A stretch of DNA of 45,138 bases from the NCBI GenBank assembly GCA_002792635.1, contig PFOR01000007.1, positions 1 to 45,138 of the forward strand. Direction: 5' to 3'. The stretch comes from Candidatus Pacearchaeota archaeon CG_4_10_14_0_2_um_filter_35_33 (GTDB lineage: Archaea > Nanobdellota > Nanobdellia > Pacearchaeales > GW2011-AR1). The notes beneath the pieces were generated by a model. It was not told where the DNA came from and ran no database searches. It saw only the letters and a program-made list of their open reading frames with translations. The position numbers were made by a program, and so were the translations under genes. Shown here one piece after another: positions 15,614-24,287 of this stretch; the stretch's first letter is position 1; each line of letters begins with the position of its first letter.

Positions 15614-16705
15614 ATGGTGAAAAAAAGAGGGATTAGTAAGAAAAAGAAGTCATCTGAAAAGGAAATTGTTTTGAAAGGTAAGAAAGCTGATAAAAAGATT
15701 AATTCTGATAAACAAAAAAAATCTATGTCTCACCCTGTTAAGAAAGAGAAAGTTATTAAAAAAGGAAAAAACCTTAAACAAAAAAAAATTCGAGAAAAGA
15801 AAAAAGAATTTTTAATAGATAAAAAATATTCCACTAAAAGATTGGAAAAAGTAGTTAAAAATCTTAAAAAAGGATTTTCTGAAAAAGAACTGCAAAAACA
15901 AGAAAAAGAGAAAACTAAAAAACCCGATGAAAAATTTATGCAAACAGGAATTAAAGGTTTTGATGAATTATTTGAAAAAGGCATGGGAATTCCTAATGGG
16001 AAAGCAGTTTTAGTAGAAGGGGGTCCTGGAAGTGGAAAGACAGTTTTTTGTTTAGCGACAACAAATAAATTATGCAAACGGGGGAGGAAATGTCTTTATA
16101 TGAGTTTTGAGGAATCTGAAGACCAACTAGTTGACCACATGGAAACTTTTGGATGGAATGCTAAAGAATATGTTAAAAAGGGCTTATTAAGAATTTCAAG
16201 ATTTGATGCAATTGATATTTCAAGAAGTATTGAAGCATTATTAAGTGCTGCTAAAAAAGAGCTTTTAATTGATATTGAACCCATGTTTTTTCCAGATGAT
16301 TTTGAGCCAGACTTTGTTGTTATTGATTCTTTAACTTCCATAGCCAGTGCTTTTTCAGGAGAGGAATCAAGATTCAGAATTTATATGGAGCAATTATTTA
16401 GATATTTGGAGAAAAATAAAATCACAAATTTTTTAATAAGAGAGGTTTCATCTCCATCCCATGTTGGAACAACATTCAAGGAACAAGGAGAGGCTGTTTC
16501 TTTTTTAAGTGATGGGATTGTTATTATTTACAATGTTATATATGATTCAGGGGAAAGAGCTTCTGCAATTGAAATTTTAAAGATGAGGGGAGCAAGCTTT
16601 AAAAAAAGAATTGTTGAAATGAAAATTATGAATAAAAAAGGTGTAGAAGTAAATCCTAATAAAATATTAAAAAAAAGTCGTAAAAGCAATTTTAGTTTGA
16701 CTTAA
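15614..16705 (+). CDS. KaiC/RadA-like ATPase with long basic N-terminal extension
   Basis: A 363-residue protein. Residues 1 to about 105 are a Lys-rich, probably disordered extension. The RecA-fold core has Walker A GGPGSGKT (136-143), MSFEES after it and Walker B FVVIDSLTSI. Such archaeal KaiC-like proteins include FlaH/ArlH and gas-vesicle GvpD relatives, but circadian activity is not implied. A longer start at 15560 exists, yet the TATA-like CTTAAAAATA at 15576-15585 is about 30 bases from the ATG at 15614, so that start is chosen. Divergent from the surface operon, it may regulate or energise it. Confidence 0.8.
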   Translation: MVKKRGISKKKKSSEKEIVLKGKKADKKINSDKQKKSMSHPVKKEKVIKKGKNLKQKKIREKKKEFLIDKKYSTKRLEKVVKNLKKGFSEKELQKQEKEKTKKPDEKFMQTGIKGFDELFEKGMGIPNGKAVLVEGGPGSGKTVFCLATTNKLCKRGRKCLYMSFEESEDQLVDHMETFGWNAKEYVKKGLLRISRFDAIDISRSIEALLSAAKKELLIDIEPMFFPDDFEPDFVVIDSLTSIASAFSGEESRFRIYMEQLFRYLEKNKITNFLIREVSSPSHVGTTFKEQGEAVSFLSDGIVIIYNVIYDSGERASAIEILKMRGASFKKRIVEMKIMNKKGVEVNPNKILKKSRKSNFSLT

Positions 16706-16739
16706 TTAATTGTAAAAAATTGCGTCTATTTCTGTAGAT

Positions 16740-16862
16740 TTCATGAAAAAAGATGATTTCTAAATTAATTTGAAACGAAGTTTCACAAGTTGTCCGAAGG
16801 ACGGCGGTTAATCCTCCTTGCTGGGGCAGGTGGTTAGGAGTATTGAAACATCATCTTTAACT
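16740..16862. ncRNA. Candidate structured RNA
   Basis: A 123-base GC-richer stretch with a closing stem (AAAGATGATTTC against GAAACATCATCTTT) and three internal hairpins: GAAAC-GAA-GTTTC, GTCC-GAA-GGAC and CCTTGC-TGGG-GCAGG. No ORF fits. No known family recognised; strand is not decided. Confidence 0.4.
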
Positions 16863-16914
16863 CTCTTCTAATTCCAAAGTTTAATACTCTAGAACATCTT
16901 GATTATATGAAGTT

Positions 16915-17065
16915 CTGACGAAGTCGGAATTTAGGAGTTTTTCGCAGGAAAATCCAAGATAATCGCTGTTATCACCCCGGAGGTGATAGCCAAGAGCCTG
17001 CAAAGCGTGGCTCGAACGAAGTGAGGGCGTAGCGTGGTGCGGAATGAAATGGAGCGAGTTGAGAA
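16915..17065. other. GC-rich non-coding stretch with a strong hairpin
   Basis: Contains GCTGTTATCACC-CCGG-AGGTGATAGC (16967-16992, near-perfect hairpin) and runs of GCG/CGAA-type sequence up to 17065. A weak minus-strand ORF here looks accidental. It could be a second structured RNA, or the flank of the IS200-type element. Confidence 0.3.
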
Positions 17066-17146
17066 TGAGCAAGTACATTGGAATCCAGTTTAATCGATTT
17101 TTTTTTCGATATAAATTTCAATTCTTTTATTTCTTAAAATGATGCT

Positions 17147-17166
17147 CCTTGCCCTAAAGGGCAAGG
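17147..17166. repeat. Perfect hairpin at the 3' end of the IS200-type element
   Basis: CCTTGCCC-TAAA-GGGCAAGG, an 8-bp stem with a 4-base loop, three bases beyond the tnpA stop codon. IS200/IS605 elements carry subterminal hairpins that Y1 transposases recognise, so this is probably the element's right-end hairpin. Confidence 0.65.
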
Positions 17167-17169
17167 CTT

Positions 17170-17660
17170 CTAAGCGTGAGGCCTATCCGGATTCCTTACG
17201 TACTCTTTTGCCTGCTCAACCTGTATAAATCCAAGGCTTGAAGCAAACTTTCCTGAACTCCATAAATTCCCTCTTGATACAATAAACCAATTAATTCTTT
17301 CGGTTTTTTCGTGTTAATTTACCATTGGGAGAACAATTAAGCCACTGAAGAATTTAATCGGTCTGCTATATCTTGGCCTTACTTTCGGATTATCCCTGAA
17401 GAACAATCTTGCAGACACTCCTTTCAATATTTGCAATGCATAAGCAGGACTTGTGCTTAGGCTTATCCCAACGATGCAATGCACATGCTCTGGCTGGACA
17501 TTCAGCTCCAGAATTTTTATTTCAGGCATAGCTCCAGCTCTTCTGATGCAGGCACCTATTAAAGCTCTCTGCTCTTCCTTGCGGAACATCTTATACCTGT
17601 ATTTCGTGCACCACTCAAAGTGCCACACCGATATTTAGAATCTATGACCCCTCCTTTCAT
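17170..17660 (-). pseudogene. tnpA: IS200-type Y1 transposase TnpA, broken
   Basis: The middle reads WHFEWCTKYRYKMFRKEE, with the catalytic HVH motif (EHVHCIV), and is clearly a Y1 HUH single-strand transposase. The frame breaks twice. Near the start, the ATG at 17660 is out of frame with WHFEWC. At 17275-17364 a 90 bp palindrome interrupts PRYSR and the remaining C-terminal part (GNLWSSGKFASSLGF to RPHA). No TnpB gene is near. The element is dead unless complemented in trans. Confidence 0.85.
17275..17364. mobile_element. 90 bp palindromic insertion inside tnpA
   Basis: Removing this segment restores PRYSRGNLWSS, the expected tnpA reading. Its ends carry an imperfect inverted repeat (ACCAATTAATTCTTTCGGT against ACTGAAGAATTTAATCGGT) and it is flanked by a 3-base direct repeat TCT. 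It resembles a MITE-like hairpin inserted with a 3-bp target duplication. Confidence 0.55.
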
Positions 17661-17750
17661 ATTTCCCTATTAATGCTTGCTAATCAATACTTGTGTTTCC
17701 ATTTTTATCTCCTCCGCAAAATTTAAAAAGTAGTTTAGGAGAATAAGAAG

Positions 17751-18128
17751 ATGAGCTTTTTTGATGATGACCCTTTCGAGAGCATATTTGAAGAATTCTT
17801 TAGCCCGGGAAGAAGAGTTAATAGAAAGGGGCAGTTTATTAGGAGCGAGGAAGATGAGAGAGTAAGTGATTTCATAGAGTCAGGAAATGAAATTTACCTT
17901 GTATTTGAGCTTCCAGGTTATAACGAAGAAGATATAATGATTATGGCAAATAAAGGAGAATTAGAAATAAAAGTTCAAAAGAAATCTGAGGAGGTTCAAA
18001 GCTACTTAAGTCAGAAGTTAAAACAAGGGTTGGTAATGAAAAGAACACTTCCCAAGTTTGTAGATACTAAGAAGTTTTCACACACCATGAAAAACGGCAT
18101 TTTGGAAATAAAATTTAAGAAGAAATAA
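17751..18128 (+). CDS. Hsp20 family small heat shock protein
   Basis: A 125-residue alpha-crystallin domain protein. It has an acidic Phe-rich N-terminus (FFDDDPFESIFEEFF), a core with VFELPGYNEEDI, and the ending NGILEIKFKKK, close to the family GxLxI-type motif. It is an ATP-independent holdase that keeps unfolded proteins soluble. It lies one base before CDC48 on the same strand, coupling a holdase with an unfoldase. Confidence 0.92.
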   Translation: MSFFDDDPFESIFEEFFSPGRRVNRKGQFIRSEEDERVSDFIESGNEIYLVFELPGYNEEDIMIMANKGELEIKVQKKSEEVQSYLSQKLKQGLVMKRTLPKFVDTKKFSHTMKNGILEIKFKKK

Positions 18129-18129
18129 A

Positions 18130-20286
18130 ATGAAAGAAAGCTATATTCAACTTGAGATAAGAGAAGCTCTTCAGGAAGACATAGATAAAGGTGTAGCCAG
18201 ATTATCTTCTAATTCTATGGATAAACTTGGTGTAACCTCTGGAGATATATTGGAAATAAGAGGCAAAAATTCTACTGCGGTCAAGATTTTGAGAGCAATA
18301 AATGGCCAAGAGTCAGAAACAATAAGACTTGATGGAACAACAAGATCTAATATTGGCTCTTCTATTGGAGAAAAGATATCTGTAAGAAAAGTCCAAATTT
18401 CTGAGGCTAAAAGCATTACACTATCTCCTCTACAAGAGGTGAGATTCTCAGATGATCCTACAGAATATTTTCATTCAAAACTTCTTCATAAGCCGTTATT
18501 TCAGGGTCAAAAAACAATTATAGATGTGTTTGGAACAAGACTCGGATATGTAATATCGAAGACCAACCCAAAAGACTATGTTATTGTGACTCCCGCTACC
18601 AAGATAATTGTTTCTGACAAACCTTTCGCAGGAGATATAAAGGCAACGGGTGTAACTTATGAAGATGTTGGCGGTTTAAAGGAAGAGGTTGAATTAATAA
18701 GAGAAATGGTTGAGCTTCCTATGAAGCATCCTGAAGTATTTCAAAAATTGGGCGTGGGATCACCTAAGGGAGTTCTATTAACAGGGCCTCCTGGGACGGG
18801 CAAGACTCTTCTTGCTAAGGCTGTGGCAAGTGAGACCGATTCTGCATTCTTCTCCATAGCAGGACCTGAAATAATGTCCAAATATTATGGAGAATCTGAG
18901 AAACACATAAGGGAAATATTTGATCAGGCAGAAAAGAATGCACCTGCAATAGTCTTTATTGATGAAATTGATTCCATTGCCCCTAAACGGGGGGAGGGAA
19001 CAGACCAAACTGAAAAAAGAATTGTTGCTCAACTCTTGACTTTAATGGATGGCTTGAAATCAAGAGGTCAAGTCGTGGTTATGGCAGCCACTAATAGACC
19101 TGATGATATTGATGAAGCTCTAAGGAGACCTGGGAGATTCGATAGAGAAATTAAGATAAATCCTCCTGATGAGACAGGTAGAAAAGAGATATTAAGGATT
19201 CATACGAGAGGAATGCCCTTGGATAAGGATGTAAACTTTGATGAAATAGCCAATAGGACTATGGGTTATACCGGAGCAGATATAGAAGTCTTATGTAAGG
19301 AGGCCGCATTGAAGTCAATCAAGCCTTATTTTAGCCAGTTGAAAAATCTCCAAGAAAAAGTTCCTACCCAAATATTAGATAAGATAAAAGTTTCCAAGGG
19401 ACATTTTATAGATGCTATGAAACACGTAGAGCCCTCTGCCATGAGAGAAGTTTTAATCAATAAGCCAAATGTCAGATGGGAAGATATTGGTGGTCTAGAA
19501 AATGTCAAAGAAAAATTGAGAGAGCTGATAGAACTTCCGTTAATTAGACCAGACTTGTTTGTCGCAGCCGGGATAAAACCAAGTAAAGGAATACTTTTGT
19601 CTGGGCCTCCTGGGACGGGCAAGACTCTTCTTGCTAAGGCTGTAGCTACAGAATCAAATGCTAATTTTATTTCTGTAAAGGGTCCAGAACTTATCAGTAA
19701 ATGGGTCGGAGAATCTGAGAAAAGAGTCAGGGAAATATTCAAGAAAGCAAGACAAGTTGCTCCAGCAATAATCTTCTTTGACGAGTTTGACAGCATTTCT
19801 AAACACAGGGGCTCTTCCATGAATGATTCTACTGACAGAGTTGTAAATCAGCTACTTACTGAATTGGACGGGATAGAAAACTTAGAGAAAGTTATTGTTG
19901 TTGCAGCGACAAACAGGAAGGACCTTATTGAACCTTCTCTATTAAGACCTGGTAGAATTGAGGCACATGTAGAACTTTCAAACCCGGACAAGAACACAAG
20001 AAAGAAAATATTTGAGATTCATACGAGAGGAATGCCCTTGGATAAGAGCGTGGATATGGGGGAATATTTGGACAAGACAGATGGATGGACTGGAGCAGAT
20101 ATAGAATCTATGTGTAGGAATGCTGGAATATTAGCAATAAAGAGATATTATAAAACTGGCAAAAAAGGAGATAAAATCAGGATTATGAAAAAAGATTTTG
20201 ATGAAGCCTTAAAAATTGTTACTGAATCAATAGGAAAGCCATTAAAAGAAGAAAAGAAAGACAACAAGAAACAGGCAAAGAAATAG
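18130..20286 (+). CDS. cdc48: CDC48/VAT AAA+ ATPase
   Basis: A 718-residue type II AAA+ unfoldase with an N-domain (1 to about 185) and two AAA modules. D1: Walker A GPPGTGKT at 219-226, Walker B FIDE ending at 278-279. D2: Walker A at 492-499, Walker B FFDE with D551. Arginine-finger regions ([17 protein letters not shown]) are visible. It extracts and unfolds proteins for degradation or remodelling. Two tracts of identical DNA are shared between D1 and D2 (41 bases at each Walker A; 30 bases encoding [10 protein letters not shown]), suggesting gene conversion inside the gene. Confidence 0.97.
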   Translation: MKESYIQLEIREALQEDIDKGVARLSSNSMDKLGVTSGDILEIRGKNSTAVKILRAINGQESETIRLDGTTRSNIGSSIGEKISVRKVQISEAKSITLSPLQEVRFSDDPTEYFHSKLLHKPLFQGQKTIIDVFGTRLGYVISKTNPKDYVIVTPATKIIVSDKPFAGDIKATGVTYEDVGGLKEEVELIREMVELPMKHPEVFQKLGVGSPKGVLLTGPPGTGKTLLAKAVASETDSAFFSIAGPEIMSKYYGESEKHIREIFDQAEKNAPAIVFIDEIDSIAPKRGEGTDQTEKRIVAQLLTLMDGLKSRGQVVVMAATNRPDDIDEALRRPGRFDREIKINPPDETGRKEILRIHTRGMPLDKDVNFDEIANRTMGYTGADIEVLCKEAALKSIKPYFSQLKNLQEKVPTQILDKIKVSKGHFIDAMKHVEPSAMREVLINKPNVRWEDIGGLENVKEKLRELIELPLIRPDLFVAAGIKPSKGILLSGPPGTGKTLLAKAVATESNANFISVKGPELISKWVGESEKRVREIFKKARQVAPAIIFFDEFDSISKHRGSSMNDSTDRVVNQLLTELDGIENLEKVIVVAATNRKDLIEPSLLRPGRIEAHVELSNPDKNTRKKIFEIHTRGMPLDKSVDMGEYLDKTDGWTGADIESMCRNAGILAIKRYYKTGKKGDKIRIMKKDFDEALKIVTESIGKPLKEEKKDNKKQAKK

Positions 20287-20297
20287 ATGCCTGTAAT

Positions 20298-20316
20298 CTC
20301 GACGATTTTTATAAAT
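20298..20316 (+). promoter_or_regulatory. CTCGAC-TATA promoter, copy 1
   Basis: CTCGAC, 4 bases, TTTATAAAT, starting 12 bases after the CDC48 stop. The same box with the same 4-base gap occurs at 21058, 26108 and 35137. Each lies 70-180 bases before a gene that has its own nearer TATA, so a small RNA may start here at about 20335. Confidence 0.55.
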
Positions 20317-20381
20317 CAAAACCAGGAGTCAGAAGGCTCTGCCCAGATATCAAAGAGTCCAAACAGAAAGATTTAAATATG

Positions 20382-20396
20382 TTAATATGATATTAA
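20382..20396. promoter_or_regulatory. Palindromic operator candidate of the DUF2683 gene
   Basis: TTAATATGATATTAA, a 15-base dyad between a TATA-like ATTTAAAT (20371-20378) and the ATG at 20409. A further half site TTAATAT overlaps that start codon (20404-20410). Ribbon-helix-helix antitoxin-like proteins often bind such sites to repress themselves. Confidence 0.5.
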
Positions 20397-20408
20397 TACC
20401 AAGTTAAT

Positions 20409-20651
20409 ATGGTAAAAGCAATAGTAAATATATCAGATGAAGCGAACAGGATTTTTAACATTCTGAAAGCGAAGCATGGGCTTAAAGATAAGTCAGAGGC
20501 GATTAATTTAATGGCTGTTGAGTATGGAGAGGAATTACTTGAACCTGAATTAAGGCCTGAATTTATTGAGAAAATGTTAAAAATTAAGGAAGAAAAAGCT
20601 ATTCATGTGGGAAGCGTTGATAATTTAAGGAAATTAATAGAGATTAATTAA
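20409..20651 (+). CDS. DUF2683-like small DNA-binding or antitoxin-like protein
   Basis: An 80-residue protein: an N-terminal strand (VKAIVNIS), then two helices (DEANRIFNILKAKHGLKDKSEAINLMAVEYGEEL), as in archaeal DUF2683 and ribbon-helix-helix antitoxins. The C-terminal half is the usual acidic or hydrophobic tail. The next gene starts immediately after the stop, in the position a toxin normally takes. A dyad operator overlaps its promoter. Confidence 0.7.
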   Translation: MVKAIVNISDEANRIFNILKAKHGLKDKSEAINLMAVEYGEELLEPELRPEFIEKMLKIKEEKAIHVGSVDNLRKLIEIN

Positions 20652-21041
20652 ATGAAATGCCCTATTTACATGGAATTAGAAGAAGTATTTCAAATAATAT
20701 CTGCGGGCAGAAAAGAAGGGAAGAAAGAGATAATAATTGGGATAGATGTTAATATTAAAAATCAGAATCTAGAAGAATTGCCATATATCTGGATAGACCT
20801 AGAAAATAATATTATTAAAATGACAACAGATGGCACAGACCTCATAGATAATTTAGAAGTTTTATCTGAGGAATTACACAAATTGGGAATACTTAGATTT
20901 GAAGTGAATTCCCATTTGCATGAAGGGGAGAGTCATGATAAAGATATTAGCTTCCAAGTAAAAGATGATAAAAAAATTTCAGCAGTGATTTCATATTTTA
21001 TTAAAAAATCTAAAGCTAATTTGGATTATTCTTTTAAATAA
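20652..21041 (+). CDS. Unknown partner gene of the DUF2683 protein
   Basis: A 129-residue soluble acidic protein with an alpha/beta look (EIIIGIDVNI, LPYIWIDLENNIIKM). No recognisable RelE-type residues. It directly abuts the DUF2683 gene, so it may be its partner, possibly a new toxin-like family, but activity cannot be read from the sequence. Confidence 0.6.
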   Translation: MKCPIYMELEEVFQIISAGRKEGKKEIIIGIDVNIKNQNLEELPYIWIDLENNIIKMTTDGTDLIDNLEVLSEELHKLGILRFEVNSHLHEGESHDKDISFQVKDDKKISAVISYFIKKSKANLDYSFK

Positions 21042-21057
21042 AAAGGATATAATTTAC

Positions 21058-21141
21058 CTCGACAAAATATATAAAGAACGGAGATTTATATCGAATATAA
21101 GATTGGGAGTTCAACTAACCGATTGAACGCGGTTGAGGCGT
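21058..21141 (+). ncRNA. 84-base repeat: CTCGAC-TATA promoter plus candidate small RNA, copy 2
   Basis: CTCGAC, 4 bases, TATATAAAG (21068-21076), and 65 further bases ending CGGTTGAGGCGT. It matches 26108-26191 without gaps at about 76 of 84 positions. An AACCG...CGGTT hairpin precedes the end. Transcription would start near 21098. Directly after the repeat, TACCCTTTAC (21144) pairs with GTAAAGGGTA (21172) to form a terminator-like hairpin before the Fic promoter. Confidence 0.55.
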
Positions 21142-21213
21142 AATACCCTTTACATCTCTATTAAACCTAAAGTAAAGGGTAAGATTTAAATAATCGTGAC
21201 ATCTCTATTTCTC

Positions 21214-22221
21214 ATGGCTTACATTTATAAGAAAATAGTGAAAGGGAAACCATACTACTACCTGAGGGTTTCCAAACGCGTTAAAGGCAAAATAGTGGTT
21301 AAAGATATTGCCTATCTTGGGAGCAATCCTAATGACATAAAAGAAAGACTTAAGGAAATTCCAGAAAAATATAAGGGTGAAATTAGAAAAACATATAGGA
21401 AAATAAAGAAATCGATCGAATCGGAACATTATCTAAATAAAATTAAGAAAAGCAAACTTAAAGAAGACCTATTTATTGATAAAAAATTGTTATTAGAGAT
21501 TGAGGCAAATAAGCTACACTTCAACACTGAATTTCTTAAATTAGACACTAAAACAAAAAATGAAATTTATCACCAATTTCTTATTGATTTTGCATATAAC
21601 ACGACCTCCCTAGAAGGAAATACGATAACCTTAGAGGAAGCTCATAAATTGCTTACAGAAAATCTCACTCCAAAGGATAGAACATTAAGAGAAATCCATG
21701 ATTTAAAGAATACTGAAAAGGTATTTTTCGATTTGATAAACAAGAAAGGCAAGATTACCCATAACCTAATCATAAAAACTCATGATGAATTGATGTTAAA
21801 TATTGATAAACGTAAAGGCTACAGAACTCACGACATCAGAGTCTTCAAATCCCGTTTTGATGCCTCTCCAGGAGAATATGTCAAAACTGATATGGATTTG
21901 CTACTTAGATGGTATGAAGATAATCTAAAGAAACTGCACCCTTTAGTGCTTGCAGTAATGTTCCATCATAAATTTGAGAGAATACACCCATTCGGGGATG
22001 GTAATGGGAGAACAGGAAGAATGCTTATGAATTATATTTTGCTTCAATCCAAATATCCCCCAATAATAGTAAGAAAAGTGAGAAGAAATGATTATCTAAA
22101 TGCATTAGCTGATGCTGATAAGTCTAATCTAACTGATATGGATAAAAAACATTACAAGAAGCTTATTAAATTCATATCAGAAGAGTTTGTTGATGGTTAC
22201 TGGAATATGTTTTTAGTTTAG
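21214..22221 (+). CDS. Fic domain protein (AMP-transferase), self-inhibited class
   Basis: A 335-residue protein. The Fic motif HPFGDGNGRTGR begins at H258. Upstream, TTSLEG (T130 to G135) matches the inhibitory (S/T)xxxE(G/N) motif, so the enzyme carries its own alpha-inh helix (class II). Fic enzymes transfer AMP from ATP to hydroxyl groups of target proteins. The N-terminal 60 residues (KGKPYYYLRVSKRVKGK...DIAYLG) form a beta-rich domain also seen on some transposases. A GTG start at 21196 is possible, but TATA at 21184-21191 fits a leaderless ATG at 21214. Confidence 0.9.
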   Translation: MAYIYKKIVKGKPYYYLRVSKRVKGKIVVKDIAYLGSNPNDIKERLKEIPEKYKGEIRKTYRKIKKSIESEHYLNKIKKSKLKEDLFIDKKLLLEIEANKLHFNTEFLKLDTKTKNEIYHQFLIDFAYNTTSLEGNTITLEEAHKLLTENLTPKDRTLREIHDLKNTEKVFFDLINKKGKITHNLIIKTHDELMLNIDKRKGYRTHDIRVFKSRFDASPGEYVKTDMDLLLRWYEDNLKKLHPLVLAVMFHHKFERIHPFGDGNGRTGRMLMNYILLQSKYPPIIVRKVRRNDYLNALADADKSNLTDMDKKHYKKLIKFISEEFVDGYWNMFLV

Positions 22222-22424
22222 ATTTGAGAAACGTCTGCCTCTACACTTTATTAAAAAGTACCTAATATTGAATTTTGTAGGGGTACAAATATATAGTAGC
22301 TAATAATTAGAGGATCAAGGAAGTGTCTACAAAAAAGAAAAAATAGGGTTTTGTGGGCACCCAATAAGACTCAACAATAAATTATTTATATCATCGATAC
22401 TATCGACCTATAACAGCTAATAAA

Positions 22425-22484
22425 CCACGACCCTATGTTTAGGGTGGTGAATCAAACTTTCTATCAAAGTTTCGGTTGGGGCGT
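22425..22484 (+). other. Two hairpins ending in the same 12-base box as the 84-base repeats
   Basis: In the 339-base gap 22222-22560: hairpin ACCCTA-TGTT-TAGGGT (22430-22445), hairpin AAACTTT-CTATC-AAAGTTT (22454-22472), then CGGTTGGGGCGT (22473-22484). That box also ends the repeats at 21130-21141 and 26180-26191, and the sequence after it differs in all three. The layout resembles the 3' scaffold of an IS605-type guide RNA followed by a variable guide. The rest of the gap shows only AT-rich sequence and the TATA for the next gene. Confidence 0.4.
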
Positions 22485-22560
22485 ATACCTATTCTGTTGT
22501 ATCCAACTGTACAACATTTGGCACAGATAAAGCTATATATCTAGTTGTCCTAGATAAATT

Positions 22561-23316
22561 ATGACTGATGAGCTAATAATGAAGGCCTTTGAATCAGTAG
22601 GCATACCTAAAATGCAAACCAAAGTTTATTTAGATTTATTGAAAAATAAAGAATCGTCTGCGACACAGGTTTCAAAAAGAACAAGGATGCACAGGGCTAA
22701 TGTCTATGATACATTGAATAAGCTTAAGGAAAGAAATCTTGTTTATTTGTCCACTAAAGAAGGAAAGCAGATATTTGTTGCATTGCCTACAGATATGATT
22801 CTTAATGAAGAAAAAGATAAGCTAGAGAAACTTAAATCGGCAATGGATTATATAAAAACAACTTATGTATCTGGACAAACTCCAAAGGTATATACTCTTG
22901 AAGGATTAAATGCAGTAAAAAGTATTTTATTTAGCCTTTTAGATAAAAAATCAGATGTTTGGATTTATGGGCTTGCAGAAAATGAAAATATAATCAATGT
23001 TTTAAATGACAGATTAATGCATTCTTTCCATATTGAAAGGATAAAAAAACATATTGAACTTAAACTCTTATTCTATAAGCTTCCTATTGAAGAAATAAAA
23101 ACTCTTAGCAGTCTAAAATTTACAGAAGCAAAACTTTTGCCAAAAACTCAGCAATCAAAAACTTCTCAAATAACCCAGATAGTTTATGATGGGTTTGTTT
23201 ATATTACTCTTTGGATTAATCCCATTTATACAATTGTAATAGAAAACGATGTTATTGCGAAAGAATATCTTGATTTATACCGCATTCTTTGGGATTACTC
23301 TAAGAAGGTAGTGTGA
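22561..23316 (+). CDS. TrmB family transcriptional regulator
   Basis: A 251-residue regulator. Residues 1-85 are a winged helix (GIPKMQTKVYLDLL, SATQVSKRTRMHRANVYDTLNKL), followed by a short coiled coil and the TrmB effector domain (VYTLEGLNAVKSIL...). TrmB proteins usually sense sugars or other metabolites and repress or activate nearby genes. No transporter or sugar gene is next to it, so the target is unknown. A TATA-like CTATATATC lies about 30 bases before the ATG. A truncated relative lies at 25839. Confidence 0.88.
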   Translation: MTDELIMKAFESVGIPKMQTKVYLDLLKNKESSATQVSKRTRMHRANVYDTLNKLKERNLVYLSTKEGKQIFVALPTDMILNEEKDKLEKLKSAMDYIKTTYVSGQTPKVYTLEGLNAVKSILFSLLDKKSDVWIYGLAENENIINVLNDRLMHSFHIERIKKHIELKLLFYKLPIEEIKTLSSLKFTEAKLLPKTQQSKTSQITQIVYDGFVYITLWINPIYTIVIENDVIAKEYLDLYRILWDYSKKVV

Positions 23317-23543
23317 TTTTTTATTGCCAGTTAAACACTCTCGAGATTACTTAATTTTAAGGGTTAAAGAACCAGCCTTTTGCTCAATTATTAGTCATAA
23401 ATATTATTTCTATGTCCTGTTTTTAGAATTTGTATTGTATTTTGTTCAATTAAGTCTATCCTCATACAACTATTATGAAGAGCTACTGCTCTACCATATA
23501 TACTTGATTAACTGTAGTATATTACAAGGGAGGCAAAAATAAA

Positions 23544-23825
23544 ATGAAAAATAAACAAAGAATGAAGAATGACTTGGCAACTGATAATCGGAGAGAAGCT
23601 GTAGATAGAACGCTGAGCAATAACCGGAATAGGAATGATGCATTAACTCAAGAGAGAAGATTTGAGTCGGATAAAACTCTGAACAAGAATAGAGCTAGAA
23701 ACGATGAAATAACTACTAAGAGAAGAGAGATAAGGGATGCAAACAGTCCCAAAGGGGTTTTAGCAATATTTTTATTAATATTAATTGTTTTGGTAATTGG
23801 TTCTTATTTCATTTTTATCTTTTAA
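23544..23825 (+). CDS. Tail-anchored small protein with charged tandem repeats
   Basis: A 93-residue protein. Residues 9-65 hold about two and a half copies of a 24-residue polar repeat (ND, LT or AT, RR, D, TL, NR positions: NRNRNDALTQERR then NKNRARNDEITTKRR), then one membrane helix (VLAIFLLILIVLVIGSYFIFIF). It has a good GGGAGG ribosome site and a TATA at 23490-23497. The repeat region would form a long helix facing the cytoplasm. Function unknown. Confidence 0.7.
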   Translation: MKNKQRMKNDLATDNRREAVDRTLSNNRNRNDALTQERRFESDKTLNKNRARNDEITTKRREIRDANSPKGVLAIFLLILIVLVIGSYFIFIF

Positions 23826-23831
23826 ATTAAA

Positions 23832-24146
23832 ATGATAAAAGTAAAAAATGAACACGTCTTTCCAAAAGATGGGGGCTGGATGGTCAGACATGAAGGAATG
23901 AAAAAAACTTTTAGATTTTTTGAAATTAAAGAAGATGCAATGGAATATGCTGGAATAATGGCTATTAATAATGGTAGTTTTGTCGTCACTCATAAATATA
24001 ATGGACAATTTAAGGAATTTAGAAAGGGAAATGAGATAATTGCAAGGATACATGAAAAAATTCCAAGGATAACTGATATCATTGAGATAAAACACCCTAT
24101 TGTTAACAATACACAACCTATTGTTGAGACAATAACTCCCATTTAG
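23832..24146 (+). CDS. DUF2188-like protein
   Basis: A 104-residue protein whose first 65 residues match the DUF2188 pattern: HVFPKDGGWMVRHEG, then a helix with alternating acidic residues (EDAMEYAGIMAINNG), then a strand and a KEF ending. The tail is Pro/Thr-rich. It starts 6 bases after the previous gene, so they are probably one transcript. Function of the family is unknown. Confidence 0.7.
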   Translation: MIKVKNEHVFPKDGGWMVRHEGMKKTFRFFEIKEDAMEYAGIMAINNGSFVVTHKYNGQFKEFRKGNEIIARIHEKIPRITDIIEIKHPIVNNTQPIVETITPI

Positions 24147-24287
24147 AAGAAGGCTCTTGAGACATGAGGGTAAGTAGTCAATAACCTATTTTTATGCCTC
24201 ATAGAGTCTATTTTCCAAATTAGAAAAAATATAGAACTTAACACAGCAGGAGTTCATAGAATTAGTTTATAATTAAATAAAGATAAA

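Noticed and set aside
16881-17078. Minus-strand ORF of 65 codons
   Set aside because: Lies in GC-rich hairpin-bearing DNA, with composition unlike the genes around it.
23324-23542. 72-codon plus-strand ORF between TrmB and the tandem-repeat protein
   Set aside because: Starts with TTG, has no promoter or ribosome site, an odd Tyr/Leu-rich composition, and overlaps the TATA of the next gene.
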